The notes: generated from the letters alone by a model not told the origin. 64,000 bases of DNA from Streptomyces sp. NRRL S-340 (GCF_000720185.1 NZ_JOIY01000044.1:1-64000); one strand, 5' to 3'. Positions 49,022 through 58,178 are shown, numbered from the stretch's first letter. Made by a program: numbers and translations.

Positions 49022-49762
49022 GTGACAGGCCGGCCGGGCATCGACATCCCCGACCACCGCGGGCGCACCGGCCTCGACCGGGCCGGCCGCGGCCTCGACC
49101 GCAACCCCGGTGTCCGGGTACGCGACGTCGAACTCACCTCCCAGGGCTGGCACGTCCTGCGCCGCACCACCTTCGACTACCGCCGCCGCGACGGACGGTG
49201 GGAGACCCAGCAGCGCGAGACCTACGACCGCGGCAACGGCGCCGTCGTCCTGCCCTACGACACCGACCGCGGACGCGTCCTGCTCACCCGCCAGTTCCGC
49301 TACCCGGCCTACGTCAACGGCCACCCCGACGGCATGCTCGTCGAGGCCGCGGCCGGGCTGCTCGACGCGGACGACGCGTACACCGCGGTCCGCCGCGAGA
49401 GCGCCGAGGAACTCGGCGTGACCCTCGGCCCCCTCGCCCACGTCCTCGACGCGTACATGAGCCCCGGCTCCGTCACCGAGCGCCTCCACTTCTTCGCCGC
49501 GCCCTACACCCCGGCCGACCGGACCGGCACCGGCGGCGGACTGGAGGAGGACGGCGAGGACATCGAGGTCCTCGAACTCCCTTTCCGGCAAGCCCTGGAC
49601 ATGACCCGCGACGGCCGCATCGCGGACGGCAAGACCATCCTGCTCCTCCAGTGGGCGGCCCTGCACGGACCGTTCGCCCCGCGGCGCGACGGGCAGGAGC
49701 CGCTCACCCGGGGCGAAGTTCAGCTGGACGGGGCCGGGGCGTGCCCGAACGCGCCCGCGTGA
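49022..49762 (+). CDS. NUDIX hydrolase, NudK/ADP-ribose-pyrophosphatase-like
   Basis: This gene encodes 246 residues from GTG 49022 (GAGGAG 9 nt upstream; GTG 48980 is in frame). The segment RQFRYPAYVNGHPDGMLVEAAAG precedes the NUDIX box GLLDADDAYTAVRRESAEELGV. That box has Asp where the first Glu is usual and is one residue short of the consensus spacing, while RES-EE remains. Substrates of relatives are ADP-ribose or GDP-mannose. The last 43 bp overlap the 3' end of the convergent NmrA-like gene. Confidence 0.82.
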   Translation: MTGRPGIDIPDHRGRTGLDRAGRGLDRNPGVRVRDVELTSQGWHVLRRTTFDYRRRDGRWETQQRETYDRGNGAVVLPYDTDRGRVLLTRQFRYPAYVNGHPDGMLVEAAAGLLDADDAYTAVRRESAEELGVTLGPLAHVLDAYMSPGSVTERLHFFAAPYTPADRTGTGGGLEEDGEDIEVLELPFRQALDMTRDGRIADGKTILLLQWAALHGPFAPRRDGQEPLTRGEVQLDGAGACPNAPA

Positions 49763-50652
49763 TCGGCGACCCACCGGGAGAACGTCCTCGGCGGCACCCC
49801 GAGGACGTCGGACACGGCCGAGGTGACGTGGGCGGGCCTCCCGAGCGTCGCACACCAGGCGGCGAGCAGCATGTCGACGACCGGGCGCGGCGCCTTCCCC
49901 TCCGTCCGGGCGCGGAACTCCTCCGGTGACAGCTCGCTGAACCTGACCGGGCGTCCCAGGACCTTCCCGATGATCTCCACCTGCTCCGCCTGGCTCAGCG
50001 ACTCGGGGCCGGTGAGGACGTAGTCACCCCCGGCGTGCCCGTCCTGGTACAGCGTCCGCGCCACGACGGCCGCGACGTCCCGGTCGTCGACGGGTGCGGT
50101 CTCGGCGGCGCCGTAGGGCCACCGGACGACGTCGCCGGTGCGGACGGCGGGACCCCACCAGGCCGACGAGTTGGACGCGAACATCCCCGGCCGGATGACC
50201 GTCGACTCGACTCCGGCGGCCGCGATGAGCCGCTCGATCCCGGCATGGAGCTCCGCCATGGGGTTCGGCTGCTGGAAGAACGGGTGCGGTGTCCGGTGCG
50301 GCGAGGAGAGGAAGACGACGCGCCGCGTGTGGGCCGCCAGCCGCTCGACCACCGCCTCCGCGGTCGCCGGCGGCGCGGTCCACAGGAGGAAGACGGCGCC
50401 GGCGCCCCGCAGCGCCCCGTCGAGAGACGCGGGCACGGTGAGGTCACCGGTGACGGCTTCGACGCCGGGCGGCAGCGTCGCCGCCGCCTCGGGGCGCCGC
50501 GTGAGGGCGCGGACCGGCACGCCCGCGCCGAGGAGCTGGTCGATGACGGCGCGTCCGATCCGGCCGGTGGCCCCGGTGACGAGCACCGGTGGCCCGGGGG
50601 TTCGGGTCGGCGGGGAGGAGGGGTCCGCTGCGGGAAGGTCTGTCCGAGTCAC
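49720..50652 (-). CDS. NmrA-like NAD(P)-binding protein
   Basis: This gene encodes 310 residues. The Rossmann motif is VLVTGATGRIGRAV near residue 23, and atypical-SDR features follow (FLSSPH, VIRPGMFASN). No classical Tyr-x3-Lys is present, consistent with NmrA/HSCARG-type sensors or reductases. A Pro-rich start precedes the fold. It is divergent from a TetR gene with a 62-bp gap and is its probable target. Its 3' end overlaps the NUDIX gene on the other strand. Confidence 0.87.
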   Translation of the reverse strand: MTRTDLPAADPSSPPTRTPGPPVLVTGATGRIGRAVIDQLLGAGVPVRALTRRPEAAATLPPGVEAVTGDLTVPASLDGALRGAGAVFLLWTAPPATAEAVVERLAAHTRRVVFLSSPHRTPHPFFQQPNPMAELHAGIERLIAAAGVESTVIRPGMFASNSSAWWGPAVRTGDVVRWPYGAAETAPVDDRDVAAVVARTLYQDGHAGGDYVLTGPESLSQAEQVEIIGKVLGRPVRFSELSPEEFRARTEGKAPRPVVDMLLAAWCATLGRPAHVTSAVSDVLGVPPRTFSRWVADHAGAFGHAPAPSS

Positions 50653-50669
50653 CAGCGCATCAAAGCGTT

Positions 50670-50696
50670 ACCGAGTTAAAAAAGCAACCCGGTTAA
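50670..50696. promoter_or_regulatory. Direct repeats ACCGAGTTAA/ACCCGGTTAA, candidate TetR site
   Basis: Two 10-mers, two mismatches apart and 17 bp offset, lie in an AT-rich island between the divergent NmrA-like and TetR genes. TATGCT at 50703-50708 could be a -10 for the TetR gene. Confidence 0.4.
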
Positions 50697-50714
50697 GAAT
50701 GTTATGCTGAGCGG

Positions 50715-51317
50715 GTGATCGAGCCGACGGGGCTGCGCGCCCGCAAGAAGGCGCGGACCCGTGACGCCATCGCCGAGGCGGCGGTCTCCCTGTTCCTGGC
50801 GCGCGGATTCGACCAGGTCTCGGTCAGCGACGTCGCCGCGGCGGCCGAGGTCTCCAAGCCCACCCTCTTCCGGTACTTCCCCACCAAAGAGGACCTGGTG
50901 CTGCACCGGTTCGCGGACCACCAGGGCGAGGCCGCGCGCGTCGTGCGTGAGCGCCGCCTGGGCGAATCCCCGATGGCGGCGCTGCACCGGCACTTCCGGG
51001 CCGGCCTCGACCGGTACGAGCCCGTCACCGGCCTGTGCGACCATCCCGCGGTGGTGGACTTCCACCGTCTGGTGTTCACCACGCCGAGCCTGGCGGGGCG
51101 GCTCACGCAGTACCTGCTCGAGGACGAGCAGGCGCTGGCGGAGGCCCTCGATCCGGGCCCGGACGTCCAGGCACGGCTGAGAGCGGCCCAGGCGCTCGCG
51201 GTCCAGCGGGTGCTCGCCCGCACCAACTGGCAGAAGATCGCCGACGGCCGGACCGCCCGCGACGTGCACCCCGAGGCCGTCACCGACGCCGATCAGGCCT
51301 TCGCCCGGCTGCGGTGA
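50715..51317 (+). CDS. TetR-family regulator
   Basis: This gene encodes 200 residues from GTG 50715. The N-terminal DNA-binding domain (about 10-60) includes AEAAVSLFLARGFDQVSVSDVAAAAEVSKPTLFRYFP (as a span), and the helical ligand domain follows with an FxxP-like HRHFRAGLDRYEPV. It is divergent from the NmrA-like oxidoreductase gene, the usual layout for local repression. Confidence 0.9.
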   Translation: MIEPTGLRARKKARTRDAIAEAAVSLFLARGFDQVSVSDVAAAAEVSKPTLFRYFPTKEDLVLHRFADHQGEAARVVRERRLGESPMAALHRHFRAGLDRYEPVTGLCDHPAVVDFHRLVFTTPSLAGRLTQYLLEDEQALAEALDPGPDVQARLRAAQALAVQRVLARTNWQKIADGRTARDVHPEAVTDADQAFARLR

Positions 51318-51437
51318 CGGGCCGGCTCCGGGCCCCTTCTGCGTCGAGCGGACCGAAAGGCCTCGTCCACCCGGCCGCTGCGGACGATCCCGCGCGGCGG
51401 GGTGTCCACCGGCCTCCCGGCGAGGGGCCGCGCCGCG

Positions 51438-52403
51438 TCACGGGCGCTGCGGGCAGGAGCGGAGGAAGTCGAGGAGGGCCGCGGTCACCTCGTCCGGGCG
51501 CTCCTGCTGGGTCCAGTGTCCGCAGCCCGCGAGTTCGACGGGCGGGCGCCGCAGACCGGGCATCCGGTCGGGAAGGCTCGCGATGAGTTCGGGCGCGCCG
51601 GGGAAGGCGGGCACGGGGTCGCGGTCGCCGTAGACGTACAGCGCCGGCGTCGTCACGACCGCGTCGGCCCACGGCGCGGTCAGTTCCCAGTTGCGGTCGA
51701 GGTTGCGGTACCAGTTGAGCGCACCGGTGAACCCCTCGGAGAAGCTCTCGGTGAGCGCGTCGAGGTCTTCCTCGGTGAGCCAGCCGGGCAGCGTCTCGGG
51801 GTCCGGCATGGCCGCGAGCCAGCCGCGCTCCGGGTCGACGAGCGGCTGCTTCACACCGCCGGGAGCATCACCCGAGGCCGAGTAGATGAACTTCCGCAGC
51901 GCTGTGCGCGTGTCCCGCCCGAACTCGGCGTCGGCGACACCGGGGCGGTCGAAGTAGTTCCAGTAGAAGCGTCCGCCGAACGCCCTGTCCATGGCGGCCA
52001 GCGGTGGCTCCTTGCCCCGGAACGGCGGCGGCACACTCAGCCCCGCCACCCCGAGGACCATGTCCGGGCGCATCAGCGCGGTGTGCCAGGCCACCGGTGC
52101 CCCCCAGTCGTGCCCGACGACGTACGCCCTCTCCTCGCCCAGCGCCCGGACGAGCCCGACCACGTCACCGACCAGGTGCAGGATGGTGTACGCCCCGACG
52201 TCGGCGGGGTGGTCGCTGCGGCCGTAGCCGCGCTGGTCCGGGGCGACGACGCGGAACCCCGCCTCGGCCAGCGGACCGAACTGGTGGCGCCAGGAGCGCC
52301 AGGACTCGGGGAAGCCGTGCAGAAGCACGACCAGGGGGCCTTCGCCCTGCTCGGCGATGTGCAGCCGGATCCCGTTCACATGGACCACGCGGTGTTCGAC
52401 CAT
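51438..52403 (-). CDS. Epoxide-hydrolase-like alpha/beta-hydrolase
   Basis: This gene encodes 321 residues. It has HGFPESWRSW (HGxP oxyanion motif), HDWGAP with the nucleophilic Asp characteristic of epoxide hydrolases and haloalkane dehalogenases, a cap domain containing FYWNYF, the acid in YGDRDPV and His in GCGHWTQQERP. The Asp nucleophile and cap tyrosine context favour epoxide hydrolase. It is cytosolic and the substrate is unknown. It converges on the TetR gene. Confidence 0.9.
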   Translation of the reverse strand: MVEHRVVHVNGIRLHIAEQGEGPLVVLLHGFPESWRSWRHQFGPLAEAGFRVVAPDQRGYGRSDHPADVGAYTILHLVGDVVGLVRALGEERAYVVGHDWGAPVAWHTALMRPDMVLGVAGLSVPPPFRGKEPPLAAMDRAFGGRFYWNYFDRPGVADAEFGRDTRTALRKFIYSASGDAPGGVKQPLVDPERGWLAAMPDPETLPGWLTEEDLDALTESFSEGFTGALNWYRNLDRNWELTAPWADAVVTTPALYVYGDRDPVPAFPGAPELIASLPDRMPGLRRPPVELAGCGHWTQQERPDEVTAALLDFLRSCPQRP

Positions 52404-52680
52404 GGGCCGAGCGTACGCGCGTCACCCGACGCAGGGGGGCGCCTTCCCGGCGGCTCGGCTCCCTTTGCGCCGCCACCGTTCAGGGCCTGTCCCGCGGATC
52501 AGGCCGCAGGGAACTCACGGCGCCCGACCGGTTCAGGTCAGCGGGGGCCGGCGTGTGCCGCCGCGAGGCGGAGGGGGAGTCGCCGCGGCGCGCCGGCGAG
52601 TCGAGGCAAGGCCGCAGGTGGGCGTGCGGGGCCCCGCGTCGGGGTCGTGTTCCGCCGGACAGGGCCCAGAGTCGGGCGCC

Positions 52681-53349
52681 ATGCGCATACTCGTCGTGCA
52701 GCACGACCCGGACCTCGCGGAACTGATCTCCGGGTGTCTGCTCCGGATCGGCTTCGACACCGACACGGCCGCCGGCCTCGCCGACGCCGACCTCAAGTTG
52801 CGCGGGAGCGCCTGCCACGGCCTCGTGGGCGACCGGGCGCAGCCCGACGGAGACGTCCTCCGCCTGGTCGCAGCCCACCGCCGGGCCGGCTGGACCCGCC
52901 CGGTCCTGATGCTCACCGCGGTCGATTCCTCCGCCGAACGGGTGACCCTCATCGAGCAGGGCGCCGACGACCACCTGGTCAAGCCCTTCACCACCGCCGG
53001 CCTCACCTCCCGTGCGCTCGCCCTCTTCCGCGCCCCCGTGGTTGTCGGCCAGGCGTCCCGGCTGCGCTTCGGGGACCTGGAACGGACCGCGCACGACGGC
53101 CGGTTCACCCGCGCCGGGGTGCCGCTGTCCCTGACCGTCACCGAGGAGGCGGTCCTCCGGGCCCTGATGCTGGCGAGCGGCGCGCTGGTCACCCGCGACC
53201 GGCTGGCCATGTGCTGCGCCGGCGACCGGCACCCGCCGGACTCCGACGCGGTCGACGCACTGATCGGCCGGCTCCGCCGCCGGCTCGGCCACCCGGACCC
53301 GGTCCGGAGCGTCCGCGGGATCGGCTACCGCCTGGTCGACCCCGCCTGA
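52681..53349 (+). CDS. Orphan OmpR-type response regulator with degenerate receiver
   Basis: This gene encodes 222 residues. The receiver (about 1-115) keeps the phospho-Asp candidate in LVGDRAQPDGD, the Thr in MLTAVDS and Lys in LVKPF. It has only one acidic residue in the first cluster (VVQHDPD instead of EDD), so Mg binding and phosphorylation may be impaired. The winged helix (about 125-218) ends VRSVRGIGYRLV, as in OmpR/PhoB. No histidine kinase is adjacent. ATG 52681 is chosen at the family N-terminus. Palindromic element copy 2 starts at its stop. Confidence 0.85.
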   Translation: MRILVVQHDPDLAELISGCLLRIGFDTDTAAGLADADLKLRGSACHGLVGDRAQPDGDVLRLVAAHRRAGWTRPVLMLTAVDSSAERVTLIEQGADDHLVKPFTTAGLTSRALALFRAPVVVGQASRLRFGDLERTAHDGRFTRAGVPLSLTVTEEAVLRALMLASGALVTRDRLAMCCAGDRHPPDSDAVDALIGRLRRRLGHPDPVRSVRGIGYRLVDPA

Positions 53350-53512
53350 GAACCGCGGACAGAAGCGGGTTCCGGTCAGCGGGCAGTGTCCGGTGCGTGC
53401 GATCGCGCGGCGCCGGAAGGTCCGTGCAGCGGAGCTGACAGGGCTTTCCGGCAACGCGGCGGGGGCGCGTGCCGGGCGCCGCCCGCCCGGGCCCACTTCT
53501 GGTCAGCTCTGC
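53348..53512. repeat. Long imperfect palindromic element, copy 2
   Basis: It is closely similar to copy 1 in the same orientation: shared blocks include GGACAGAAGCGGGTTCCGGT, GTGTCCGGTGCGTGCG and GGCGCGTGCCGGGCGCCGCC. It begins at the response-regulator stop and ends in a divergent right arm. The rest of the gap to 53713 holds GC-rich DNA with no supportable gene. Confidence 0.8.
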
Positions 53513-53713
53513 GACAGCGCCCTCGGCGGACCGGCCGGGAGGCCCGGACCCGTTCCCGCGTCCGAGCGCGCGGCCGCCGGCGGAGGGGGACCGGCGACGA
53601 CGGGCGCCCAGCGGCACGGGAGCCGCCCCGCACGCCGGGCTGCCGCGGCACCCGAAGCCCCGGCCCGGCCCGCACCGGGAGCCGCCTCGCACCCCGTACC
53701 GCCCCGTGCTGGA

Positions 53714-54589
53714 TCACGGGCCGGCCTGGTCGGCCCGGCCGCCGGCGCCCAGCGGCCCCGTGGTCCCGAACGGCTCGCCGGCCGTGAGGCGGGGCAGTTC
53801 GCGGCGCGCCACCCAGGTCACCACAGGCGGCATCCCGGCACGTACGAGCTGGGCCGCCCGGAGCCACCGCGGTACGTAGACGGACGGGCGGCGCCGTTCG
53901 ACCGCGGTGACCAGCCGGTCCGCCACGTGCCCGGCGCCGTACACCTTGCGCGCCGGCGGCGGCATGTGGCCGCGCAGTTCCCGCAGCGCCGGGTGCCGGT
54001 CGGAGTCGCGGATCATGTCGGTGTCGGTCCAGTTGATGTACGCGATGCCGACGCCCACGCCCCGGTGGGCCACCTCCGCCCGCAGCGAGTGGGCGAACGA
54101 CTCCGCCCCGGCCTTCGAAGCGCAGTACGCGCTCATCATCGGGGCGGCGCCGAGGGAGGCGAACGACGCGACCTGGAGGAAGTAGCCGCGGGTGCGGAAC
54201 AGGTCCCCGAGGAACGTCCGGGCGGTGACGGCACTGCCGATGAGGTTCACCTCGACCACCCGGCGCCACACGGCGGGGTCGGAGCCGGCGAACGGGCCGC
54301 ACTCGGCCACGCCCGCGTTGGCGATCACGACGGAGGGCGGGCCGAGCCGCGCGCGGACGGACTGCCCGGCCCGGGCCATCTCCCGGTCGTCCGTGACATC
54401 GACCTCCCAGTACTCGCTGATGCCGGGCAGCGACGCCTTGAGCCGCGTCAGCAGCCGCTTCTCATGCCCGAGCAGCGCCACCTTCGCTCCGCGCGCGGAC
54501 AGTTCCCGGGCCGTCGCCGCGCCCAGACCACGTGCCGCTCCGGTCACCACCGCCGTCCGTCCGCGCAGGGGGTCCTCGGTGACCGGCAT
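53714..54589 (-). CDS. Short-chain dehydrogenase/reductase
   Basis: This gene encodes 291 residues from ATG 54589. The cofactor motif AVVTGAARGLGAAT is near residue 12, ANAGVAECGPF near 90, and catalytic MSAYCASKAG (Tyr-x3-Lys) near 158. A C-terminal extension of ~90 residues with YVPRWLRAAQL may contact the membrane, as in several actinobacterial SDRs acting on lipids or steroids. The longer upstream frame to 54964 is low-complexity and not family-like. Confidence 0.87.
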   Translation of the reverse strand: MPVTEDPLRGRTAVVTGAARGLGAATARELSARGAKVALLGHEKRLLTRLKASLPGISEYWEVDVTDDREMARAGQSVRARLGPPSVVIANAGVAECGPFAGSDPAVWRRVVEVNLIGSAVTARTFLGDLFRTRGYFLQVASFASLGAAPMMSAYCASKAGAESFAHSLRAEVAHRGVGVGIAYINWTDTDMIRDSDRHPALRELRGHMPPPARKVYGAGHVADRLVTAVERRRPSVYVPRWLRAAQLVRAGMPPVVTWVARRELPRLTAGEPFGTTGPLGAGGRADQAGP

Positions 54590-54956
54590 GGAACGGTTCC
54601 TCTCACACGGCGGTGTCCGTCCCGCCCACCGTAAGGACGGACGGCCCCGACGGCACGCCGGCAGCCGTCGCACGGCTCGGCGCGGCGCCCCCGGCGGGCC
54701 GGGAGACCGGCCCGGCGGATGCCCGGGCGCGGGGCGCGGGGCGTACCGTAAGGTCCCGCCACGTGGGGTTGGAGCAGGGGGGACATCGTCGCTCGGGCGG
54801 ACACCGCCCCGCCCCGCCGCGTGCGCGCCGCCGCCGGCGGTCCGGCCGGTGTGGCCGCGGGCCGCGGGCGACAGCACTCGACCGCGATGACCAGCCGGCA
54901 CCACCGCCTGCCGGCCGACCTGCGCGGCGGGCACACCGAGAGCGAGGAGAAGCCTG

Positions 54957-55661
54957 ATGGACACCCGGGAACTGCAGCGCCTCTACGCGGACCTGACGAC
55001 CCCTCACGTCGCCGACGCGATCACGCGGCTCGGCCTCCCCGTGCGGCACGCCCCCGCCGGCGTACGTCCGCTGTGGACGGGCTCCCACATCGTCGGCCCC
55101 GCCCGTCCCGCCCGGCACTTCGGCAGCGTCGACGTGTTCCTGGAGGCCGTCGAGCACGCCCGCCCGGGGGACGTGCTCGTGGTCGACAACGGCGGCCGGG
55201 ACGACGAGGCGTGCGTCGGCGACCTCGTCGCCCTGGAGGTCCAGCGCGCCCAGCTGGCCGGAATCGTGATCTGGGGCCTCCACCGCGACTCCCGCGAGCT
55301 GCGTGACATCCGCCTGCCGGTCTTCAGCCAGGGAGCGCTGCCCGTCGGCCCGCAGCGGGTCGACGCCCAGGAGCCGGACGCGCTCACCCGTGCGCGGTGC
55401 GGCCACGCCACGGTCACCGGCGAGGACGTGGTGCTCGGCGACGACGACGGAGTCCTCTTCTTCCCCGCCGACCGCGCCTCGGACATCGCCGGGACCGCCA
55501 CGGCCATCCGCGACACCGAACGGGCCCAGGCCACCCGGATGCGGCTCGGCGAGACCCTCCGCGAACAGACCCGGTTCACCGACTACCTCGCCGTCCGCGA
55601 CAAGGAGGGCATCACCTTCCGCCGGCACCTGCGCGCCCTCGGCGGAGCCGTCGAGGAGTGA
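54957..55661 (+). CDS. RraA/HMG-aldolase-family protein
   Basis: This gene encodes 234 residues. It has the RraA fold motifs TPHVADAITRLG, HARPGDVLVVDNGG, a GDLVALEVQRAQLAGIVIWG segment and GLHRDSRELRD with the conserved Arg-Asp that binds substrate/metal in 4-hydroxy-4-methyl-2-oxoglutarate aldolases. Relatives are aldolases, oxaloacetate decarboxylases or RNase-E inhibitors; an enzymatic role is more likely in actinomycetes. The start lies 368 bp from the divergent SDR start, in GC-rich DNA with no other feature I can name. Confidence 0.83.
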   Translation: MDTRELQRLYADLTTPHVADAITRLGLPVRHAPAGVRPLWTGSHIVGPARPARHFGSVDVFLEAVEHARPGDVLVVDNGGRDDEACVGDLVALEVQRAQLAGIVIWGLHRDSRELRDIRLPVFSQGALPVGPQRVDAQEPDALTRARCGHATVTGEDVVLGDDDGVLFFPADRASDIAGTATAIRDTERAQATRMRLGETLREQTRFTDYLAVRDKEGITFRRHLRALGGAVEE

Positions 55662-55862
55662 CCGGCCGGGAGACGGCGTTCCCGGCCTCCCGGAGACCGC
55701 ACGGCCGCACCCTTCGGCCGCCCGCCCCGCGTGCGGACGGGTACCGGCGACCGTTCGTTCAACGCCCGTGCGCAGCGAGGGCAGTTGACCCCGCCCCTTC
55801 GGGCATTCATCATGCCCCAGGGCTTACTGACTCGGCGCCATTGCCACGTTTAACGTCCGGGA

Positions 55863-57323
55863 GTGAGCCTCTGGACTTCCCTCGAACCCGCCTCCGCGAC
55901 CGTGGACCCGGGTGGTACCACGACTGTGCGGCTGCGCCTGCGCAACACCGGTGACGTGGTGGACGAGTACCGCTTCGAGGCGGTGGGCGCTCTCGCACCG
56001 TGGGCCACCGTGGAGCCGCCGTCGCTGCGGTTGTACCCGGGGACGACGGGGTCGGTAGAACTGACGTTCGCTCCGCCGCGTACGCCGGACGCGACGGCGG
56101 GGCCGAATCCGTACGCGGTGCGGATCACGCCGACGGAGCATCCGGAGGCGACGACGGTTCCGGAGGGGAACCTCACCATCACCCCGTTCACCGAAGTACG
56201 GGCGGAGTTGATACCGCCTACGGTGAAGGGCCGCTTCCGCGGCCGTCCGCGACTGGCCGTGGACAACGTGGGCAACACGAAGCTGACGGCTTCGGTGAGC
56301 GGCAGCGACAACGGTGATCAGTTGTCGTACGGCATACATCCGAGCAACGTGCAGATCGAACCGGGCCGTGCGGCGTTCGTGAAGACAACCCTGAAGCCGC
56401 GCAAGATCATCTGGTTCGGGTCGGCGGAGCAGCGCCCTTACACACTTGCGGTGCAGCGGTCGGGTGTGCCGCCGCTGGACGTGGAGGGCACGTACGTGCA
56501 GCGGGGTCTCCTGCCGCGCTGGCTCGCGGTCTTCCTCAGTGTCTCCACGGCGCTGGCGATCACCCTCGTGATGCTGTGGATCTCCCACCAGCCCCGGGTC
56601 AGCACCGCCGCCACCGAAAAACTCCAGGAAGCCGGCACCAGCACGCTCCAGCCCGCTCCCGCACCGCCCCCGAAGGTGTCGGCGGCCCCGCCCTCCGACG
56701 CCGTCACGGCACCCCCGGCCCCGGCCCCGACCCAGCAGGCGGGCGGATCCGGAGGGGGAGACGAAGGCGCGGCGGGGGGCGGTGGGTCCGAGCGGCAGCA
56801 GAAGAAGAAGGAGAGCAAGGCACCGGAGAGGACCGCGGCGACCGCCGTCCAGCAACTCGCCGCCGGGGATCCGGGCGGACGGCACATCTGCTACCGGGTC
56901 TACACGCCGGGCGACGGCTGGTCCGACGCCGTGTGCGACGGCGAAACAGCGGGCGCGGCCGGCTCGGGGATGCCGATCAAGGCCGTCAACATCGCCGTGT
57001 CCGGGACCAAGGGCACCTCCAGCGGCGCCTTCGTCCACGACCCGGAGTCGACCAATGGCGAAGGACACTTCCCCGAGCCGTGGTCGAATGCCGTCGACGG
57101 CATCGACAACTACGTCGGCAGCACGGAGAAGGACGCCCCGAGCATGCTGGGCTTCACCATCAACGTCGACGGCGGCAAAGGCACGGTCTGCCAGTCCTCC
57201 TACGTCCACAACGACACCTGGCTCGGTCTGGCGTGCGACGAACCCGGGACCGGGTACGACTTCACCTACGCCGGCACCCACGACAACGCGTCGTGGATCG
57301 AAGCGGTCAAGCTCAGGGTGTGA
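55863..57323 (+). CDS. Membrane-anchored protein with C-terminal ChW (hydrophobic-W) domain
   Basis: This gene encodes 486 residues from GTG 55863. The N-terminal ~210 residues are two beta-sandwich units resembling COG1470 domains (DPGGTTTVRLRLRNTGDVVDEY, IEPGRAAFVKTTL). One membrane helix (about 222-243) is followed by a Pro/Ala/Gly-rich spacer. The C-terminal ~160 residues contain hydrophobic-W repeats (YRVYTPGDGWSDAVCDGETAG and IKAVNIAVSG). In this layout the N-terminal part is cytosolic and the ChW part outside, possibly binding the wall or another protein. Confidence 0.8.
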   Translation: MSLWTSLEPASATVDPGGTTTVRLRLRNTGDVVDEYRFEAVGALAPWATVEPPSLRLYPGTTGSVELTFAPPRTPDATAGPNPYAVRITPTEHPEATTVPEGNLTITPFTEVRAELIPPTVKGRFRGRPRLAVDNVGNTKLTASVSGSDNGDQLSYGIHPSNVQIEPGRAAFVKTTLKPRKIIWFGSAEQRPYTLAVQRSGVPPLDVEGTYVQRGLLPRWLAVFLSVSTALAITLVMLWISHQPRVSTAATEKLQEAGTSTLQPAPAPPPKVSAAPPSDAVTAPPAPAPTQQAGGSGGGDEGAAGGGGSERQQKKKESKAPERTAATAVQQLAAGDPGGRHICYRVYTPGDGWSDAVCDGETAGAAGSGMPIKAVNIAVSGTKGTSSGAFVHDPESTNGEGHFPEPWSNAVDGIDNYVGSTEKDAPSMLGFTINVDGGKGTVCQSSYVHNDTWLGLACDEPGTGYDFTYAGTHDNASWIEAVKLRV

Positions 57324-57432
57324 CCCGGACCGCCGGCGCCGAGCGTCGACCGGCGGCGGTCCCTCCGGTCCGGGGTGTGAACGCCCGGCGAGGCTCGGTG
57401 GGGCTCGGTGACGCCCCGCACGGCGGGGCGAG

Positions 57433-57775
57433 CCGGCGCGGGGGACACGGTCCTCCTCGCGGCGCACAGGCTTTCGAACTGCGACGGTCGCCCTGACCTG
57501 ATCGGTCGCGAGGCGTCCACCGGCAAGCTCCGGCTCCATCCCGGCAAGAAGGGGTCCCCCGGGCCACGCGTGCTGATCGGCTCCGGCGCTGGAACTCCAT
57601 GAGTTCCCTCGTCGCCGTCGGGACTGGTCGGCCGACGGCCGTGCGGACCTTCTCGCGACGAGCGGCGACCGGCTGGTCCAGCACCGGGGGCTGGGCACGG
57701 GCGGCCTGCGGCGGGGCCAGTGGGACAACGCCAGTTGGCGGGGTCTGGACAGCGGCCCTTCTGACCTGCCGGACC
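57433..57775 (+). pseudogene. Frameshifted FG-GAP/VCBS-repeat protein relic
   Basis: Three consecutive frames together read like an FG-GAP repeat protein. CDGRPDLIGREASTGKLRLHP (frame starting ~57433) leads to WNSMSSLVAVG (57590) and then DWSADGRADLLATSGDRLVQH (57622 on), ending near 57775. The Asp-rich DxxxDGRxDL motifs are the calcium-binding signature. Two frameshifts and the lack of a start make this a decayed fragment of a secreted protein. It is the only gene-like content in the 888-bp gap 57324-58211 besides palindrome copy 3. Confidence 0.65.
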
Positions 57776-57833
57776 CGTCGCCCCGTACGGGCCCGGAACC
57801 GCGGGGCCGGGCCCGTACGGGTGTGGCGGGACT

Positions 57834-57983
57834 CAGAGCTGCGAACAAAAGTGGGCCCCGGCGGGCGGTGTCCGGCACGCGCCCTCGCCGCGTTGCCGGA
57901 AGGCCCTGGCAGCTCCGCTGCAAGGACCTTCCGGCGCCTTGCGATCGCACGCACCGGACACCGCCCGCTGGCAGGGACCTTGA
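57834..57983. repeat. Long imperfect palindromic element, copy 3 (inverted)
   Basis: In reverse orientation it matches copies 1 and 2: it starts AGAGCTGCGAACAAAAGTGG and carries GCGGGCGGTGTCCGG and, 80 bp on, the facing CACCGGACACCGCCCGC. Its inner stem includes CCGGAAGG/CCTTCCGG. It sits between the FG-GAP relic and the XRE gene. Confidence 0.75.
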
Positions 57984-58157
57984 AATGGGCGAAAGGCACT
58001 GGGTTCTCCTTGGATCGATCTGTTTTCTCCGCGCGTGGGGCGCGGGGCGTGGGGTGCGGTGCGTGCGGCGTGGTTGCGGTCGTCTCCGATGGCGACAGCG
58101 TTGGCGGGGAAGGGCCTGCGTGCACGTCTCCAGAGTGAGCGCTGCGGGCCGGCGCAA

Positions 58158-58178
58158 CCAGGGGATGTCATCCCCTGG
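58158..58178. promoter_or_regulatory. Perfect 21-bp palindrome upstream of the XRE gene
   Basis: Arms CCAGGGGATG and CATCCCCTGG flank a single T, 33 bp before ATG 58212. This is a typical position for an autoregulatory operator. Confidence 0.65.
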
